Counted from the stretch's first letter, positions 1-7,336 are shown. The stretch: 13,086 nucleotides of DNA from Oscillospiraceae bacterium (GCA_017381835.1 JAFOBK010000193.1:1-13086), one strand, 5' to 3'. Translations and numbers: made by a program. The notes: generated by a model from the sequence alone, not told the origin.

Positions 1-550
1 GGCAATCTACCATTCTCAGATCCCTGTGATTTCTGCTGTTGGCCATGAACCGGATGTCACCATTTCTGACTTTGTCGCTGACTTGCGTGCTGCAACTCCT
101 TCCAATGCCGCGGAACTTGCAGTTCCGGATCAGGATGCGCTGCGACAGAATCTGGATAGTATTTCTGCGTTGATGGCAAATATTGTGACGCGTCAGCTGA
201 AAAATGCCCGTCGGCAATTGAATATTCTGGCGCAAAGCTCGTCACTGACCAGTCCTGAGCAGTATATCGTGCAAAGGAAAAAAGCGTTGGAGCTGCTGAA
301 GGGTAGAGTATTTACAGCACAGACTCGTGCCATTCATGCACACAAACAGCGATTCATTGCTGCAACGGCGAAACTGGACGCCATGAGTCCTTTGAAAGTG
401 CTTACTAGAGGTTACGCAATGGCGCAGGATGAAGAGAAGAACCTTGTTCGCTCGGTGAAGCAAACAAGACCTGGCGATCAGCTATATATTTCGGTTAGTG
501 ATGGTGTGCTAACAACAACTGTAACGGAAATTAAGGAGAATGGTATATGA
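1..550 (+). CDS. xseA: Exodeoxyribonuclease VII large subunit (3' part, cut by window start)
   Basis: Large subunit of exonuclease VII, which with XseB degrades single-stranded DNA in both directions to short oligonucleotides in the cytoplasm. The reading frame is already open at base 2, so the gene begins upstream; 182 residues of a protein usually of about 400-450 residues are visible. The first visible stretch, with [19 protein letters not shown] and then [15 protein letters not shown], is the conserved XseA core motif. A long charged helical segment follows, and the end carries the family's C-terminal signature ([17 protein letters not shown], then a [15 protein letters not shown] strand). 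The TGA stop at 548-550 overlaps the xseB ATG in an ATGA junction, so the two subunits are probably translationally coupled. The GTG at 26 is internal and is not a start. Identity is near certain; the N-terminal OB-fold lies outside the window. Confidence 0.96.
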   Translation, partial: AIYHSQIPVISAVGHEPDVTISDFVADLRAATPSNAAELAVPDQDALRQNLDSISALMANIVTRQLKNARRQLNILAQSSSLTSPEQYIVQRKKALELLKGRVFTAQTRAIHAHKQRFIAATAKLDAMSPLKVLTRGYAMAQDEEKNLVRSVKQTRPGDQLYISVSDGVLTTTVTEIKENGI

Positions 551-780
551 ATCAGAAGAGTCATACATTCGAAGAGAATATGCAGCGTTTAGAGCAGATT
601 GTCCGTGCTATGGAGCGCGGCGATGTACCCCTTGAAGAATCGCTGAAGCTGTTCCGTGAGGGCACTGCCCTTGTTGAGGCCTGCGGTAAGCTTTTGGATG
701 ATGCTGTACTGCAGGTAAAAAAGATTGCCACTGCAGCTGACGGTAGCCCTGTAGAGGAGGTCTTTGAATATGAAGCCTGA
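547..780 (+). CDS. xseB: Exodeoxyribonuclease VII small subunit
   Basis: Small subunit of exonuclease VII, a 77-residue helical protein that binds the extended helical region of XseA in several copies. The sequence shows the family pattern: [20 protein letters not shown], then [19 protein letters not shown], then a charged helix ending in [12 protein letters not shown]. Length is typical (about 60-85 residues). The start ATG overlaps the xseA stop, and AAGGAG at 533-538 lies 8 bases upstream. Its 3' end overlaps the ispA start by 11 bases, so xseA, xseB and ispA form one tightly packed operon. Acidic residues continue past the core to the C-terminus (VEEVFEYEA), and the ispA ribosome site is embedded in the codons for that tail. 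Confidence 0.96.
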   Translation: MNQKSHTFEENMQRLEQIVRAMERGDVPLEESLKLFREGTALVEACGKLLDDAVLQVKKIATAADGSPVEEVFEYEA

Positions 781-1648
781 GATGAAAATGCAGCTGAAGG
801 AATATCAGCAGTTTATCGAGAACTACATGGATGAGAATTGTTTTCAATACGATTCTGAACCGCAAAAGGTTCTATTCAATGCCATGCGTTATAGTCTGCT
901 GGCCGGTGGTAAGCGTCTGCGTCCGGTGTTTGTGTTTGATTTCTGCAGAATTTGCGGTGGCAACTGGAAAGCTGCTGCGCCTTTTGCTGCTGCCATTGAA
1001 ATGGTGCACACTTACAGCCTGATCCATGATGACCTGCCGTGTATGGACAACGATGATTATCGCCGCGGCAGACTGACAAATCACAAGGTATTCGGTGAAG
1101 CAAATGCAGTTCTGGCCGGTGATGCGCTGCTGACTGCAGCTTTTTCTTACTTGGCAAAGGCACCTTTTGATGCTGAAACCCGGATTCGTGCTGTTGAAGT
1201 TCTCGCAAATTGCGCCGGTGAACTGGGTATGGTTGGCGGTCAGGTTTTGGATATGATGAGCGAAGAGCGCCAGTGTACAGAGCAGGAAGTTTTGGATATC
1301 CAGACCCGTAAAACAGGTGCCCTGATCAAAGCAGGCTGCCTTTTGGGTGTACTGGCAGGAAAGGGAAGTAAAGAACAGATGCATGCTGCGGCGGAATTTG
1401 CACAACATTTAGGTCTTGCATTCCAAATCCGCGATGATATGTTGGATGTGATCGGCAACGCTGAGGAACTGGGTAAGGCTGTCGGCGTGGATACAGTTAA
1501 AAATACATTTGTCCAACTTTATGGACTTGAGAAGTGCGATGCACTGGTTCATGAACATACTGATGCAGCTAAGAATGCGTTGAATTTATTTGAGGATGCA
1601 GTGTTCATGCTGGAGCTTGCAGATGAACTTGTTGGAAGGACAGTATAA
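770..1648 (+). CDS. ispA: Short-chain polyprenyl (farnesyl/geranylgeranyl) diphosphate synthase
   Basis: Cytosolic trans-prenyltransferase that condenses isopentenyl diphosphate with allylic diphosphates to give C15 or C20 products for quinone, undecaprenol and other isoprenoids. It has 292 residues, normal for IspA. GGKRLRP lies at 46-52. The first aspartate-rich motif, DDLPCMD, is at 87-93, with the two-residue insertion typical of bacterial farnesyl synthases. The second, RDDMLD, is at 221-226, and a GKAVGVDTVKNTF stretch near 235-247 matches the family's late lysine motif. I chose ATG at 770 because AGGAGG at 755-760 is 9 bases upstream; the in-frame TTG at 764 would be only 3 bases from that site. 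It overlaps xseB by 11 bases. In many Firmicutes dxs follows in this operon, but here a terminator follows. Product chain length cannot be read from sequence alone. Confidence 0.94.
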   Translation: MKPEMKMQLKEYQQFIENYMDENCFQYDSEPQKVLFNAMRYSLLAGGKRLRPVFVFDFCRICGGNWKAAAPFAAAIEMVHTYSLIHDDLPCMDNDDYRRGRLTNHKVFGEANAVLAGDALLTAAFSYLAKAPFDAETRIRAVEVLANCAGELGMVGGQVLDMMSEERQCTEQEVLDIQTRKTGALIKAGCLLGVLAGKGSKEQMHAAAEFAQHLGLAFQIRDDMLDVIGNAEELGKAVGVDTVKNTFVQLYGLEKCDALVHEHTDAAKNALNLFEDAVFMLELADELVGRTV

Positions 1649-1651
1649 TGA

Positions 1652-1682
1652 AAAAAGTCAAGGCCTTAGGCCTTGACTTTTT
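1652..1682. terminator. Bidirectional rho-independent terminator between ispA and the glycosyltransferase
   Basis: A perfect 14-bp inverted repeat: AAAAAGTCAAGGCC at 1652-1665 and its complement at 1669-1682, with a TTA loop. It has an A-run on the left and a T-run on the right, so it can terminate transcripts from either side. It lies 3 bases after the ispA stop and reaches into the stop codon of the convergent glycosyltransferase gene (1681-1683). Confidence 0.93.
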
Positions 1683-2619
1683 ATTTCTCTTCATAGCGAA
1701 GAATTTCACGGGGAATATATACCGGACGGTTCTTGCTTTGTTCAAATGTTCTGCCAACATACTCGCCGATAATACCAATGCAGAATAGCTGCATGCTGCC
1801 TAAGAACAGAATGAGCACAACGATGGTTGCATAGCCGGGTACATCAATACCAGTAATTAACTTTTCAAACAAAACAATGATAAGATATAGAAATGCCAGC
1901 ACCGCGGTAAAGACGCCCAGGAAGGTAGCGATACGCAGAGGTTTTGTGGAATAGCCAATAATACCTTCTATGGCATAATTTAAGAGCTTTCTAAAACTCC
2001 ATTTGCTTACGCCTGCAGCCCGTTCACATGCAACATAAGGGATAAAACAGGTATTGTAACCGACCCATGCAAAGATTCCCTTGGAGAATCTATGATACTC
2101 TCCTAAGTTAATGATGCTGTCAGCTACACTACGGCGCATGGTACGGAAATCACTTGCATCGGCATGCAGGTTCACATCAGAAAGATGATTGATTACCTTA
2201 TAGAAGGATTTTTTAAAGAAGGAAAGAATCTTGCCCTCTCCGCGGCGATCCTGATAAGCAGCAACCAAATCATATTCCGGCTGTTCATCCAGGATTTTCA
2301 CCATATCGCGAACGATTTCAGGACGCTGCTGCAGATCGGCATCGATAAGCGCCACATAGTCACCGCAAGACTCCTTAAGTCCTGCATAAATAGCGGACTC
2401 TTTTCCAAAGTTTCTGGAAAAACTGACGACCTTAACGGGGCATTTTTGCGCTTCAAAAAGTTTTCTCAGCTGGAACATGGTTGCGTCACGGCTGCCATCA
2501 TCCACAAATACGATTTCATAATCATAGCCGCAGCCATCAAAGGCATGGATGGTTGCATCCTGGAACGCAGCCACATTTTCTGTTTCATTATAGCAGGGAA
2601 CGACCAAAGAAAGTTTCAT
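1681..2619 (-). CDS. Membrane-anchored family 2 glycosyltransferase (GtrB/CsbB/ArnC type)
   Basis: Probably transfers a sugar from a nucleotide sugar to undecaprenyl phosphate on the inner face of the membrane, the first step in many cell-envelope glycosylation routes. The sugar and final acceptor are unknown. With the start used here it has 312 residues. The GT-A domain opens with LSLVVPCYNE, followed by VDDGS at 39-43, SRNFGKESA at 68-76 and the metal-binding DADLQ at 93-97. DFR at 157-159, RFSKG at 177-181 and the GVSKWSFRKL / PLRIATFLG segment are typical of polyprenyl-phosphate glycosyltransferases. Two membrane helices lie near 230-252 and 262-285. The first in-frame ATG (2640) would coincide with the predicted transcription start, so I prefer ATG at 2619, which gives the usual MKLSLVVPCYNE start and has an AGTGAT element 4 bases upstream. 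No GtrA-like flippase or other sugar gene is adjacent, so it appears to be a single-gene unit. Confidence 0.9.
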   Translation of the reverse strand: MKLSLVVPCYNETENVAAFQDATIHAFDGCGYDYEIVFVDDGSRDATMFQLRKLFEAQKCPVKVVSFSRNFGKESAIYAGLKESCGDYVALIDADLQQRPEIVRDMVKILDEQPEYDLVAAYQDRRGEGKILSFFKKSFYKVINHLSDVNLHADASDFRTMRRSVADSIINLGEYHRFSKGIFAWVGYNTCFIPYVACERAAGVSKWSFRKLLNYAIEGIIGYSTKPLRIATFLGVFTAVLAFLYLIIVLFEKLITGIDVPGYATIVVLILFLGSMQLFCIGIIGEYVGRTFEQSKNRPVYIPREILRYEEK

Positions 2620-2647
2620 AAGCATCACTCTCAAATTCATTTTCCTT

Positions 2648-2676
2648 ATTATATGTCAATATGATATATCCGTCAA
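2648..2676 (-). promoter_or_regulatory. Sigma-A type promoter of the glycosyltransferase gene
   Basis: Read on the minus strand: -35 TTGACG (2671-2676), 17-base spacer, perfect -10 TATAAT (2648-2653). Transcription should start near 2641. This leaves a leader of about 21 bases to the ATG at 2619 and almost none to the upstream ATG at 2640. Confidence 0.8.
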
Positions 2677-2710
2677 GGCAATCTATCAGACAGCAAACAC
2701 ATAAATTTTG

Positions 2711-2739
2711 TTGACAGAATGGGGAAAATGTGTTATTTT
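2711..2739 (+). promoter_or_regulatory. Sigma-A type promoter of the valS T-box transcript
   Basis: Perfect -35 TTGACA (2711-2716), 17-base spacer, -10 TATTTT (2734-2739), predicting a transcript start near 2746, just before T-box stem I. It is divergent from the glycosyltransferase promoter; the two -35 boxes are 34 bases apart. Confidence 0.75.
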
Positions 2740-2760
2740 TTATTCGATATGTAAAGCTTT

Positions 2761-2978
2761 GATGGAGAGGTTTTACTATATTTCCTTTCAGAGAGTGCAT
2801 GGTTGGTGAGAATGCATGGGAAATCAGTAAATGGTCGCTCCGGAGCAGATTCCCTGAAATAAGATAGTAGGGGAGTACGGGTATGCCCGTTATAGCTAAT
2901 GAGTGTCCGGATGTTCCGGAAATTCAGGTGGTACCACGGAAATCTTTTCGTCCTGAGCATTTGCTCGGGGCGTTTTTT
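2761..2978 (+). promoter_or_regulatory. T-box riboswitch (tRNA-Val sensing) of valS
   Basis: Untranslated leader that binds uncharged tRNA and switches valS between termination and read-through. Stem I: GGAG 2764-2767 pairs with CTCC 2838-2841; ATTTCC 2780-2785 pairs with GGAAAT 2819-2824; TGCAT 2796-2800 pairs with ATGCA 2812-2816 around the loop GGTTGGTGAGA, preceded by the typical AGAGAG bulge. Further hairpins are ACGGG/CCCGT at 2877-2890 and TCCGGA/TCCGGA at 2906-2920. The T-box core AGGTGGTACCACGG is at 2926-2939. The antiterminator is visible: CAGG 2925-2928 with CCTG 2952-2955, and ACG 2936-2938 with CGT 2949-2951, leaving the bulge TGGTACC. TGGT would pair with an ACCA tRNA end. Valine specifier candidates are GTA 2827-2829 (inside the internal loop, my preference) or GTC 2834-2836. 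Together with its promoter it fills the 378 bases without a gene at 2620-2997. Confidence 0.93.
2949..2978 (+). terminator. Regulated terminator of the valS T-box
   Basis: 10-bp stem CGTCCTGAGC (2949-2958) with GCTCGGGGCG (2963-2972), including G-T wobble pairs, loop ATTT, then six T (2973-2978). Its left arm is the same sequence that forms the right side of the antiterminator, so the two structures exclude each other. Confidence 0.9.
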
Positions 2979-2997
2979 GTTTAAAGGAGTGTTTATT

Positions 2998-5640
2998 ATG
3001 GCAAGAGAACTGCCCAAGGTCTATGAACCTCAGCAGGTTGAAAACAGAATCTACAAGATGTGGGAAGAAAATGGCCACTTCAAGCCCAATAAGCCCCACG
3101 ATGCCAAGCCTTTCACCATTGTTATGCCCCCTCCCAATGTTACCGGTCAGCTGCACATGGGTCACGCAATGGATGCAACCCTGCAGGATACCCTGATTCG
3201 CTTTAAGCGTATGCAGGGCTACAATGCACTGTGGGTTCCCGGTGTTGACCATGCAGGTATTGCTACCCAGATTAAGGTTGAGGAAGAGCTGCGTACTAAG
3301 GAAGGCCTGAGCCGCTATGACCTGGGCCGCGAAAAGTTCCTGGAAAGAGTTTGGGACTGGAAGCACAAGTACGGCAACCGTATTGTTGAGCAGCAGAAGA
3401 AGCTGGGCGCTTCCTGTGATTGGGATCGTGCTCGCTTTACTATGGACGAGGGCTGCTCCGCTGCCGTTCGTGAAGTGTTCGTTTCTCTGTATGAGAAGGG
3501 TCTGATCTACAAGGGCAGCCGTATTATCAACTGGTGCCCCAACTGTGTTACCGCTTTGTCTGATGCTGAGGTTGAATATGTGGATAAGCCCGGTCATCTG
3601 TGGAATATCCGCTATGATCTGGTCGACGGTACCGGTAGCGTTGTGGTTGCTACCACCCGTCCTGAAACCATGCTGGGTGATACCGGTATTGCTGTTAACC
3701 CCAACGATGAGCGCTACCAGCATATGATTGGCAAGAAGGCCATTCTGCCTCTGGTGAACCGTGAGATCCCCATTGTTGCTGACGATTACGCTGAGATGGA
3801 GTTCGGTACCGGCTGTGTTAAGATGACTCCCGCTCATGACCCCAACGACTTTGAAGTTGGCCTGCGTCACAACCTGGAAGTCATCCGCGTTCTGGATGAC
3901 AACGGTGTTGTGAATGCTTACGGTGGTAAGTACGAGGGCATGGATCGTTACGATGCCCGTAAGGCAATTGTTGCTGATCTGGAAGCCGGTGGTTACCTGG
4001 TGAAGATCGATGATCACGCTCACAACGTTGGTACTTGCTATCGCTGCCACAAGGATGTTGAGCCTATCATCTCTGCTCAGTGGTTCGTTAAGATGCAGCC
4101 TCTGGCAGAGGAAGCAATCCGCGTTGTTAAGGAAGGGGAGACCAAGTTCGTTCCCGACCGTTTCAGCAAGACTTACCTGAACTGGATGGAAAATGTTCGT
4201 GACTGGTGCATCTCCCGTCAGCTGTGGTGGGGCCATCAGATTCCCGCCTGGACTTGTGCAGAGTGCGGTCATATTACTGTTTCCCGCACCGATGCCTGCT
4301 GCTGTGAGAAGTGTGGCAGCACCAAGATCGAGCGTGATCCCGATGTGCTGGATACCTGGTTTAGCTCCGCTCTGTGGCCTTTCGAGACCTTGGGCTGGCC
4401 TGAGAAGACTGAGGATCTGGATTACTTCTATCCTACCGATGTGCTGGTTACCGGTTATGACATTATCTTCTTCTGGGTTGCCAGAATGATCTTCTCCGGC
4501 TGTGAGCATACCGGTAAGACACCTTTCCACACCGTTCTGATTCACGGTCTGGTTCGTGATGATCAGGGCCGTAAGATGTCCAAGTCCCTGGGCAACGGTA
4601 TCGATCCTCTGGAGATGATCGAGAAGTACGGCTGCGATGCGCTGCGTATGAACATGGTTACCAGCAACTCTCCCGGTAACGATATGCGCTTCTACGTGAC
4701 CCGTTGCGAGGCAATGCGTAACTTTGCCAATAAGCTGTGGAATGCATCCCGCTATGTTATGATGAATCTGGCTGAAGATGCCAAGAACGAGCTGCCTGCG
4801 CTGGATAAGCTGGAAATTGCCGATAAGTGGGTGCTGTCCAAGCTGAATACCCTGATCACCGAAGTAACCGAGAATATGGATAAGTATGAACTGGGTGTTG
4901 CAGTTCAGAAGATCTATGACTTCATTTGGGATACCTACTGCGACTGGTATATCGAGCTGACCAAGGCAAGACTGTACTCCGAAGATGCAGACCGCAAGCA
5001 GACCGCTATCCAGGTTCTGGTTTATGTTCTGGATCAGATCCTGCGCCTGCTGCATCCCTTCATGCCCTTCATTACCGAAGAAATCTGGCAGAGCCTGCCT
5101 CATGAGGGCGATGCTCTGATCGTGGCGCAGTGGCCTGAGTACCGTGAAGAGCTGGCATTCAAGGCAGAGGAGAGCTTGATGGAGTCTGTTATGGCTGCGA
5201 TCCGTGCTATCCGTAACCGCCGCAGCGAGATGAATGTACCTCCTTCTAAGAAGGCTGCGCTGTATGTGCTGACCTCCAAGCCCGATGTATTCAAGGAAGG
5301 TGAGGGTTTCATTGAAAGACTGGCATATGCAGATTCTGTAACCCTGCTGGATGCAGAGCCCGCAGACCTGAATGGTATGGTTACCTGCGCAACTTCCGAT
5401 GCCAAGCTGTATATCCCCATGGGTCAGCTGGTGGATGTTGAGAAGGAATTGGAGCGTATTGCCAAGGAGCTGGAAAAGGCTCGCAAGAACCTGAGCAGCC
5501 TGGAAGGCAAGCTGAACAACGAGAACTTCGTTTCCCGCGCACCTGCTAATGTTGTTGATGACATCCGTCAGAAGGCACAGAAGGCCCGTGATCTGATCGC
5601 AGGCCTGGAGCAGAGCGAAGAGGCAATGAAAAAGATCTAA
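2998..5640 (+). CDS. valS: Valine--tRNA ligase
   Basis: Class I aminoacyl-tRNA synthetase that charges tRNA-Val using ATP and edits mischarged threonine. It has 880 residues, the usual bacterial length. The nucleotide-binding motif is PPPNVTGQLHMGH with HMGH at 53-56; the second signature is KMSKS at 526-530. The editing domain lies between them (TTRPETMLGDT, then GTGCVKMTPAHDPNDFEVG). A zinc-site pattern C420/C423 and C436/C439 follows the WWGHQIPAW strand. The C-terminus is the charged coiled-coil arm of ValRS (about 810-880). The start at 2998 has AAAGGAG at 2984-2990, 7 bases upstream; the open frame back to 2899 is inside the T-box leader and is not coding. Codon use is strongly biased (Lys nearly all AAG, many CTG, CCC and GTT) compared with neighbours, as expected for high expression. 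The neighbouring folC often found downstream of valS is absent. Confidence 0.98.
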   Translation: MARELPKVYEPQQVENRIYKMWEENGHFKPNKPHDAKPFTIVMPPPNVTGQLHMGHAMDATLQDTLIRFKRMQGYNALWVPGVDHAGIATQIKVEEELRTKEGLSRYDLGREKFLERVWDWKHKYGNRIVEQQKKLGASCDWDRARFTMDEGCSAAVREVFVSLYEKGLIYKGSRIINWCPNCVTALSDAEVEYVDKPGHLWNIRYDLVDGTGSVVVATTRPETMLGDTGIAVNPNDERYQHMIGKKAILPLVNREIPIVADDYAEMEFGTGCVKMTPAHDPNDFEVGLRHNLEVIRVLDDNGVVNAYGGKYEGMDRYDARKAIVADLEAGGYLVKIDDHAHNVGTCYRCHKDVEPIISAQWFVKMQPLAEEAIRVVKEGETKFVPDRFSKTYLNWMENVRDWCISRQLWWGHQIPAWTCAECGHITVSRTDACCCEKCGSTKIERDPDVLDTWFSSALWPFETLGWPEKTEDLDYFYPTDVLVTGYDIIFFWVARMIFSGCEHTGKTPFHTVLIHGLVRDDQGRKMSKSLGNGIDPLEMIEKYGCDALRMNMVTSNSPGNDMRFYVTRCEAMRNFANKLWNASRYVMMNLAEDAKNELPALDKLEIADKWVLSKLNTLITEVTENMDKYELGVAVQKIYDFIWDTYCDWYIELTKARLYSEDADRKQTAIQVLVYVLDQILRLLHPFMPFITEEIWQSLPHEGDALIVAQWPEYREELAFKAEESLMESVMAAIRAIRNRRSEMNVPPSKKAALYVLTSKPDVFKEGEGFIERLAYADSVTLLDAEPADLNGMVTCATSDAKLYIPMGQLVDVEKELERIAKELEKARKNLSSLEGKLNNENFVSRAPANVVDDIRQKAQKARDLIAGLEQSEEAMKKI

Positions 5641-5653
5641 TAAATAATATAAG

Positions 5654-5683
5654 AAGAGGGAATCGCAATTGCGATTCCCTCTT
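5654..5683. terminator. Bidirectional rho-independent terminator between valS and the CHAP protein gene
   Basis: Perfect 13-bp inverted repeat: AAGAGGGAATCGC 5654-5666 and its complement 5671-5683, loop AATT, followed by a T-run on the plus strand. A-rich flanking sequence on the left serves the convergent gene, whose stop codon (5690-5692) is 6 bases away. Confidence 0.93.
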
Positions 5684-5689
5684 TTTTAT

Positions 5690-7336
5690 TTAGTTCCAAA
5701 GGCTGCGCCAAAGTGCAATCAGGAAAGCGAAGAAAGAATTGGTGTCTTGGGGTTCGTTTTCCACACCGCACACACTGCAGGCACCTGTTTGGATATCCCA
5801 GGCGTGCAATTCAGGCTCCAATACCTCGCCGCAATGGCAAGTGCCCCAATGGAAAGTGTCATCGCATTCTATAGATCCATAAGTATGCTCGTGACGCTCA
5901 GAGGAACGAAGCTCATAGTTACAGTGGATACAGTGGAGAGTTTCCCACTCTTCAGCATTCTGATCGGCAATATGGGATACAATCTCACTTTCTCTTGCGC
6001 AGCTACTGCATTTATTCCAGTGACCGGCATCATTTGACAGATAGGTATCCTGATGGGCAGTTGTAACTTTACGCTGGTATTGGCAAACATTGCAGGTTTC
6101 ATCACAATCGGAAGAGAATACATGCTCCTCTTCAGCAGTCAAATCGCCGCATTTGATACATACTTCCCAGTGGGAATTTTCATCAAAAATCTTTTCTCCG
6201 CTGCCCTTATGACCGGTTTCGGAAATATATCCGCAAGTTTCGCAGGGGTTCTCGCAACCATCAGGGTAGGTATGCTCCTGATGGCGGATGCGACCGCCGC
6301 AATCTGCACAACTGGTCCAGTGGTAGAGATTGTCGTGCATCCATTTGCTGCTCAGGGTGTGCTCAGAAATCGTCTGCTCGTTGCATTCGTCACAGACTTT
6401 CTGATGATTTGCTTCATCTATGTAGGAATAGTCCGTATATACATGGATGCCGGTCGCGGAGATATCCTTGGTGCTTTTTGCACCACACTCGGAACATGTG
6501 ATAGCTTGACTTCCTTTATCGCTGCATGTGGCTTTTTTCAAAATCTCACCGTTGATCCACTGGTGGTTACGAGTATCTTCCAAATCACATTTACTGCAGA
6601 TCCGGCTATGCTTGCTGCCGTCAATATTTTTCCACTGGCTATATGTATGACTACATGCTTCCTGGATACAAGTCTTGCAGTTTTCTTCGGTAATTGTGTT
6701 GCCGGTGTATGTTTTGTAGTTACACTTGCTGCAAATTTTAAATTCCTTATGAGGATGATCAGATTCTACCTTGGTTTCGTAATTATGACTGCAGCTGTTG
6801 CCGGAATAATTAGGGGAACTGAAGTAGAAATCACTAATTTTACGCTTTCGGATCATAACGCTGGTGCCGTCGTAACTTGTGGTACTGGTGTTACCTTCGA
6901 TGGTATAGAAATACTCACCCTCCGTGTAGTAAACAAAACCAACATGGCTAAAGCTGGTCTTAAAGAACAGATCACCCTTTTGAGGAGTATAGTTACTACC
7001 GCTCTGATAAGACAGTCCGAAATTGCTGGGATTGGCGATGCCGGTTCTCTTCAAAACACTGGTAGGAACACCGGCCTGGTTTGCGCACCAGCTGACGAAC
7101 ATACCGCACCAGGGAGAATTGGGCTGACCATACCACACACCGTATTTGGTGTAGTTGTTTGCACCCTCAGTGTATCCTACCTGGGTCAGCGCAACAGCAA
7201 TAATGTCATTTCGCATATTACCGGTATTTGTGTGGGTGTTTTCATAAGCAGCACTGACAGGTGTTGCAAAGAAAGGGACAATCAGAGCAGCAACCAGAAC
7301 CATCAGAATTGCTGAGCGAATTTTCTTATTTAACAT
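5690..7336 (-). CDS. Secreted CHAP-domain protein with tandem His/Cys repeats
   Basis: Probable exported cysteine peptidase or amidase acting on peptidoglycan; the exact substrate is unknown. It has 548 residues. Signal peptide 1-29: basic start, hydrophobic core, and a V-S-A site before A30. The CHAP/NlpC-P60-like domain (about 40-172) has NSPWCGMFVSWC with catalytic Cys77, SHVGFVYY with His131, and IEGNTS with Glu147/Asn149 as the likely third position. From about 182 to 523 the protein is a series of short His/Cys modules (separate entry). The C-terminus NSFFAFLIALWRSLWN is hydrophobic and Trp-rich and might touch the membrane. The start ATG at 7334-7336 has GGAGG 7 bases upstream. The gene is isolated: convergent to valS and divergent from spoIIAA. 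A long open frame on the opposite strand is a shadow. Family assignment of the catalytic domain is firm; any link to sporulation rests on position only. Confidence 0.88.
   Translation of the reverse strand: MLNKKIRSAILMVLVAALIVPFFATPVSAAYENTHTNTGNMRNDIIAVALTQVGYTEGANNYTKYGVWYGQPNSPWCGMFVSWCANQAGVPTSVLKRTGIANPSNFGLSYQSGSNYTPQKGDLFFKTSFSHVGFVYYTEGEYFYTIEGNTSTTSYDGTSVMIRKRKISDFYFSSPNYSGNSCSHNYETKVESDHPHKEFKICSKCNYKTYTGNTITEENCKTCIQEACSHTYSQWKNIDGSKHSRICSKCDLEDTRNHQWINGEILKKATCSDKGSQAITCSECGAKSTKDISATGIHVYTDYSYIDEANHQKVCDECNEQTISEHTLSSKWMHDNLYHWTSCADCGGRIRHQEHTYPDGCENPCETCGYISETGHKGSGEKIFDENSHWEVCIKCGDLTAEEEHVFSSDCDETCNVCQYQRKVTTAHQDTYLSNDAGHWNKCSSCARESEIVSHIADQNAEEWETLHCIHCNYELRSSERHEHTYGSIECDDTFHWGTCHCGEVLEPELHAWDIQTGACSVCGVENEPQDTNSFFAFLIALWRSLWN
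5768..6793 (-). repeat. Tandem HW..CxxC / CxxxCxxC protein repeats inside the CHAP protein
   Basis: About eight Cys/His modules cover residues 182-523. CxxC pairs are at 202/205, 247/250, 281/284, 315/318, 343/346, 393/396, 443/446, 469/472 and 520/523. HW precedes the pair in four units, at His339, His389, His439 and His496; the first three are exactly 50 residues apart. CxxxCxxC occurs at 361/365/368 and 411/415/418, also 50 apart. The unit near 258-298 resembles the ATC..KG....CS.CG repeats of Firmicute surface proteins. The last unit has CHC (500-502) in place of CxxC. The modules look like small metal-binding or disulfide-bonded knuckles; metal binding is inference. Confidence 0.8.

Noticed and set aside
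2164..2664. 166-codon open frame on the plus strand
   Set aside because: Antisense to the conserved GT-A domain of the glycosyltransferase and runs into its promoter.
2899..2997. 33-residue N-terminal extension of ValS
   Set aside because: The stretch is the T-box antiterminator and terminator region; the ATG at 2998 has its own ribosome site and gives the family N-terminus.
2896..5103. 735-codon open frame on the minus strand
   Set aside because: It lies wholly antisense to valS, lacks a ribosome site and recognisable motifs, and results from the codon bias of valS, which rarely yields stops in that frame.
5768..6793. Repeats resembling a CRISPR or DNA-level tandem array
   Set aside because: The periodicity is at protein level (HW, CxxC); the DNA copies are diverged and in one open frame, with no uniform spacers.
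6053..7315. 420-codon open frame on the plus strand that looks like a membrane protein
   Set aside because: The opposite strand has a signal peptide, a good ribosome site, a CHAP domain and ordered Cys/His repeats. The apparent hydrophobicity is the complement of Cys/His-rich and polar codons.
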